A stretch of DNA of 8,078 bases from Comamonadaceae bacterium. Its GTDB lineage: Bacteria > Pseudomonadota > Gammaproteobacteria > Burkholderiales > Burkholderiaceae. The DNA is taken from NCBI GenBank assembly GCA_947377705.1, contig CANCGU010000117.1:1-8078 (forward strand), read 5' to 3'. Shown piece by piece: positions 5,701-8,078 of this stretch (positions within the stretch are counted from its first letter, which is position 1; each line of letters starts with the position of its first letter). The notes beneath the pieces are model-generated. The model searched no databases. It worked only from the letters and a program-made list of their open reading frames with translations, and was not told where the DNA came from. Both the position numbers and the translations under genes were made by a program.

Positions 5701-6888
5701 TTATGGGGTCTTTGCGGAATGGGCCGCACGCTTGGGCGCCATCATGGGCCAAGCTACCACCAGCCACAGCACCATGAGTGCTGCGCAAGTTAAAAACAAG
5801 CCTTGTGTGCCGTAGCTTTTGACAAGCTGACCGCCCATCACGCCACCTGCAAAAAAGCCCAACGACTGCAAGGTGTTGTACACGCCCATGGCCGCGCCAC
5901 GCGACGAGGCTGGGGCAATGCGCGACACCAAACTGGGCTGCGTAGCTTCCAACACGTTGAAGCCACAAAAAAACGCAAACAACAACCAAGCTAAGCAAGC
6001 AATGCTGGGCGCACCCGACGACACCCACAGCAACGCCACTTGCACCAAGGCAATCAAAGCAATGGCGCTTAAAAACACAGCCCGCAAATAGCCACGGCGC
6101 TCGAGCGGAAACACACCGCCCATCAACACGAACGAGCCGAGCACGGCGGGCAAATAAATTTGCCAGTGGTCGTCCTTGCCCAAACCGGCTTGCACCAAGA
6201 AGGCTGGAATGGCCACCCACATGGCCAGCTGCACCGCGTGCAAGACAAACACGCCAATGTTCAGGCGCAGCAAGGCGGGGCTAGACAGCACCTGACGCAG
6301 GCCACCACGGGCAGCATCTTTGTGCGCCACAGGCTCCGCCGGTACACCCCACACCACCACGGCCGTGCCCAACAGCGCCAGCACCGCCGTCAACACAAAC
6401 AAGCCAGACAAACCAATGTGCGCCGCAATCACGGGCGACACCACAAGCGACAAGGCAAACATTAGCCCGATGCTCGCGCCCACCAAGGCCATAGCTTTGG
6501 TGCGCACCACATCGCGGGTCAGGTCGGCCAACAAAGCTGTGACAGCGGCAGACACCGCGCCCGCACCCTGCACAGACCTGCCCACCAACAAACCCGTCAA
6601 GGTGTCGGCACTACCAGCGATCAAGCTGCCCAACGCAAAAATGAGCAAGCCAAAAATAATCACCCGCTTGCGACCCAAACGGTCAGACGCCATGCCAAAC
6701 GGGATTTGCAATAAGCCTTGCGTCAGACCATAGATGCCCATGGCCAAGCCAATCAGCGCAGGATCGTCACCACCGGGGTACTTACGCGCTTCCAGCGCAA
6801 ACACGGGCAACACCAAAAACAGACCCAACATGCGCAAGGCAAAGATAGACGCAAGCGAGCCACTGGCGCGCAGCTCGGTGCGCGTCAT
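5701..6888 (-). CDS. MFS transporter, YajR-like, without C-terminal YAM domain
   Basis: This 395-residue inner-membrane protein of the major facilitator superfamily has a hydrophobic profile consistent with 12 helices. It resembles E. coli YajR in several blocks: FALRMLGLFLVLPVF (16-30), IGLAMGIYGLTQGLLQIPFG (46-65), motif A GMASDRLGRKRV (65-76) between helices 2 and 3, RSVQGAGAVSAAVTALLADL (104-123), NVLEATQPSL (311-320) and GAAMGVYNTLQSLGFFAGG (331-349). YajR (454 residues) carries a cytoplasmic YAM domain after helix 12; this protein stops at that point with KRAAHSAKTP. The substrate is unknown; YajR is described as a putative proton-driven exporter. I chose the ATG at 6888 because MTRTELRAS-LASIFALRML matches the family N-terminus; a TTG at 6966 would add 26 unconserved residues. 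Shine-Dalgarno is weak. It is divergent from uvrA and precedes ssb. Confidence 0.92.
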   Translation of the reverse strand: MTRTELRASGSLASIFALRMLGLFLVLPVFALEARKYPGGDDPALIGLAMGIYGLTQGLLQIPFGMASDRLGRKRVIIFGLLIFALGSLIAGSADTLTGLLVGRSVQGAGAVSAAVTALLADLTRDVVRTKAMALVGASIGLMFALSLVVSPVIAAHIGLSGLFVLTAVLALLGTAVVVWGVPAEPVAHKDAARGGLRQVLSSPALLRLNIGVFVLHAVQLAMWVAIPAFLVQAGLGKDDHWQIYLPAVLGSFVLMGGVFPLERRGYLRAVFLSAIALIALVQVALLWVSSGAPSIACLAWLLFAFFCGFNVLEATQPSLVSRIAPASSRGAAMGVYNTLQSLGFFAGGVMGGQLVKSYGTQGLFLTCAALMVLWLVVAWPMMAPKRAAHSAKTP

Positions 6889-6959
6889 GGTGGGGCTATC
6901 GTCCAGCGTGGGGTCGGGGGTCAAGTTGATCGTCACAGTCTGCCATTGTCCCGCATTCC

Positions 6960-6988
6960 TAGCCAAGTAAGCCCGCCGCCACTATCAT
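6960..6988 (+). promoter_or_regulatory. Candidate uvrA promoter
   Basis: TAGCCA (4/6 to TTGACA), a 17-nt spacer and TATCAT (6983-6988, 5/6 to TATAAT) would start transcription near 6995, about 24 nt before the GTG at 7019. No CTGT-N8-ACAG LexA site overlaps it. This is a pattern match only. Confidence 0.35.
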
Positions 6989-7018
6989 GGTGGGTTGCCC
7001 TTTTATTTTGAGTGTCCA

Positions 7019-8078
7019 GTGAACGCACCTTCTGACGGCGCCTACTTAGGCCAAGCCCTGAACCACCCTTCTGCCATGCGAAACATCAGCATTCGCGGGG
7101 CGCGCACGCACAACCTGAAAAATATCGACCTCGATATTCCGCGCAACCAGCTGGTGGTCATCACGGGTTTGTCGGGTTCGGGCAAGTCCAGCCTTGCGTT
7201 TGACACGTTGTATGCCGAAGGCCAGCGCCGTTATGTGGAAAGCCTCTCGGCCTACGCCCGCCAGTTTTTAGGCCGCTTGGACAAGCCCGATGTGGACTTG
7301 ATTGAGGGCCTGTCGCCCGCCATCAGCATTGAGCAAAAAGCCACCAGCCACAACCCCCGCTCGACCGTGGGCACGGTGACCGAAATTCACGACTACCTGC
7401 GCTTGCTGTTTGCCCGCGCAGGCACACCCTATTGCCCCGACCACAACTTGCCGCTGCAAGCGCAAAGCGTGTCGCAAATGGTGGACGCCGTCATGGCCCT
7501 GCCCGAAGACACCAAGCTCATGCTGCTCGCGCCCATCGCGCGCAACCGCAAGGGCGAGTACAGCGAAATCTTCACCCAGCTGCAAGCGCAGGGCTATGTG
7601 CGTTTTCGCATCGAAGGCAAGGTGTACGAATACGACGAACTGCCCGAACTGAAGAAAACCGAGAAGCACGACATCGACGTGGTGGTGGACCGCATCAAGG
7701 TGCGCCACGAAGCACCCACCGCACCAGCCCCTGTCGCCGCCCCGAGCATTGGCGATGTGGCCGTGGCCGCGCCGCCCCCCGGCCTGCGCCAGCGTTTGGC
7801 CGAGAGCTTTGAGGCCGCATTGCGTTTGGCCGAAGGCCGCGCCATCGCGTTAGAGATGGACACGGATGTGGAGCACAGCTTCAACGCCAAGTTTTCGTGC
7901 CCGCAGTGCACGTACTCCATCAGCGAGTTGGAGCCGCGCTTGTTCTCGTTCAACTCACCCGTGGGCGCATGCCCTGCGTGCGACGGCTTGGGCCACCAAG
8001 ACTATTTCGACCCTGCACGCGTGGTGGCGTTTCCGTCACTCAGTTTGGGGAGCGGCGCCATCAAGGGTTGGGACCGTC
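7019..8078 (+). CDS. uvrA: Excinuclease ABC subunit A (UvrA), N-terminal third
   Basis: UvrA is the damage-sensing ATPase of nucleotide excision repair and loads UvrB at lesions. About 353 of an expected 950 or so residues are visible. Walker A GLSGSGKS is at 50-57 (numbered from GTG 7019), followed by the UvrA block [20 protein letters not shown] and [20 protein letters not shown] with its ABC-type loop. The UvrB-binding region follows ([15 protein letters not shown]...). The first zinc module has C294-x2-C297-x20-C318-x2-C321, around [20 protein letters not shown]. Residues 230-255 are an Ala/Pro-rich insertion absent from E. coli UvrA. The GTG at 7019 gives a 19-residue N-terminal extension; the in-frame ATG at 7076 ([13 protein letters not shown]) would match the E. 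coli length. I recall similar extensions in Comamonadaceae, hence 7019, but neither start has a good Shine-Dalgarno. The gene continues past the right edge. Confidence 0.96.
   Translation, partial: MNAPSDGAYLGQALNHPSAMRNISIRGARTHNLKNIDLDIPRNQLVVITGLSGSGKSSLAFDTLYAEGQRRYVESLSAYARQFLGRLDKPDVDLIEGLSPAISIEQKATSHNPRSTVGTVTEIHDYLRLLFARAGTPYCPDHNLPLQAQSVSQMVDAVMALPEDTKLMLLAPIARNRKGEYSEIFTQLQAQGYVRFRIEGKVYEYDELPELKKTEKHDIDVVVDRIKVRHEAPTAPAPVAAPSIGDVAVAAPPPGLRQRLAESFEAALRLAEGRAIALEMDTDVEHSFNAKFSCPQCTYSISELEPRLFSFNSPVGACPACDGLGHQDYFDPARVVAFPSLSLGSGAIKGWDR

Noticed and set aside
5660..6220. Minus-strand frame of 186 codons
   Set aside because: It overlaps the MFS gene in another frame; the MFS reading frame carries the conserved motifs.
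6889..6966. N-terminal extension of the MFS protein from a TTG at 6966
   Set aside because: The 26 extra residues are polar and unconserved; MTRTELRAS at 6888 matches the normal family start.
6889..7018. LexA box upstream of uvrA
   Set aside because: I looked for CTGT-N8-ACAG on both strands in this gap and found none. Only the inverse arrangement ACA...TGT around 6940 appears, which is not a LexA site.

Overview
The window is an ordinary stretch of core chromosome from a betaproteobacterium, most likely Burkholderiales, family Comamonadaceae (Limnohabitans/Rhodoferax-like). This placement rests on protein resemblance (split PntA, the uvrA / MFS / ssb neighbourhood, UvrA with an N-terminal extension) and on a moderately high GC content. 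It is an inference, because no rRNA or other marker gene is present. There are no tRNA genes, rRNA genes, CRISPR arrays, insertion sequences or phage genes. No gap between genes exceeds about 200 bases.

Layout from left to right. (1) Positions 1-2672, minus strand: the proton-translocating transhydrogenase operon pntA1-pntA2-pntB, with pntB running off the left edge. Each gene has a strong ribosome binding site 6 nt before its ATG, and pntA2 and pntB overlap by ATGA. (2) Positions 2775-4410, plus strand: a NudJ-type Nudix hydrolase followed 7 nt later by mnmA, the tRNA 2-thiouridylase, the same pairing as in E. coli. (3) Positions 4417-5148: a small-gene island holding an 84-residue exported, lysine/alanine-rich peptide (minus) and a 68-residue unrecognised protein (plus). 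They are divergent around a 197-nt AT-rich control region, and a strong bidirectional terminator closes the island. (4) Positions 5176-6888, minus strand: a YajR-like MFS transporter followed after 27 nt by ssb. (5) Position 7019 to the right edge, plus strand: the 5' third of uvrA, divergent from the transporter.

How the genes fit together. The pnt operon couples the proton gradient to NADPH supply. nudJ-mnmA is a housekeeping nucleotide / tRNA-modification unit. uvrA and ssb are genome-maintenance genes; in E. coli they are adjacent, divergent and share SOS control, whereas here a transporter gene lies between them and I see no LexA-type operator.

I found no strong candidate for a new multi-gene system. 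The parts most worth a second look are the two small genes and their shared control region (4440-5148) and the Ala/Pro-rich insertion in UvrA (7706-7783).
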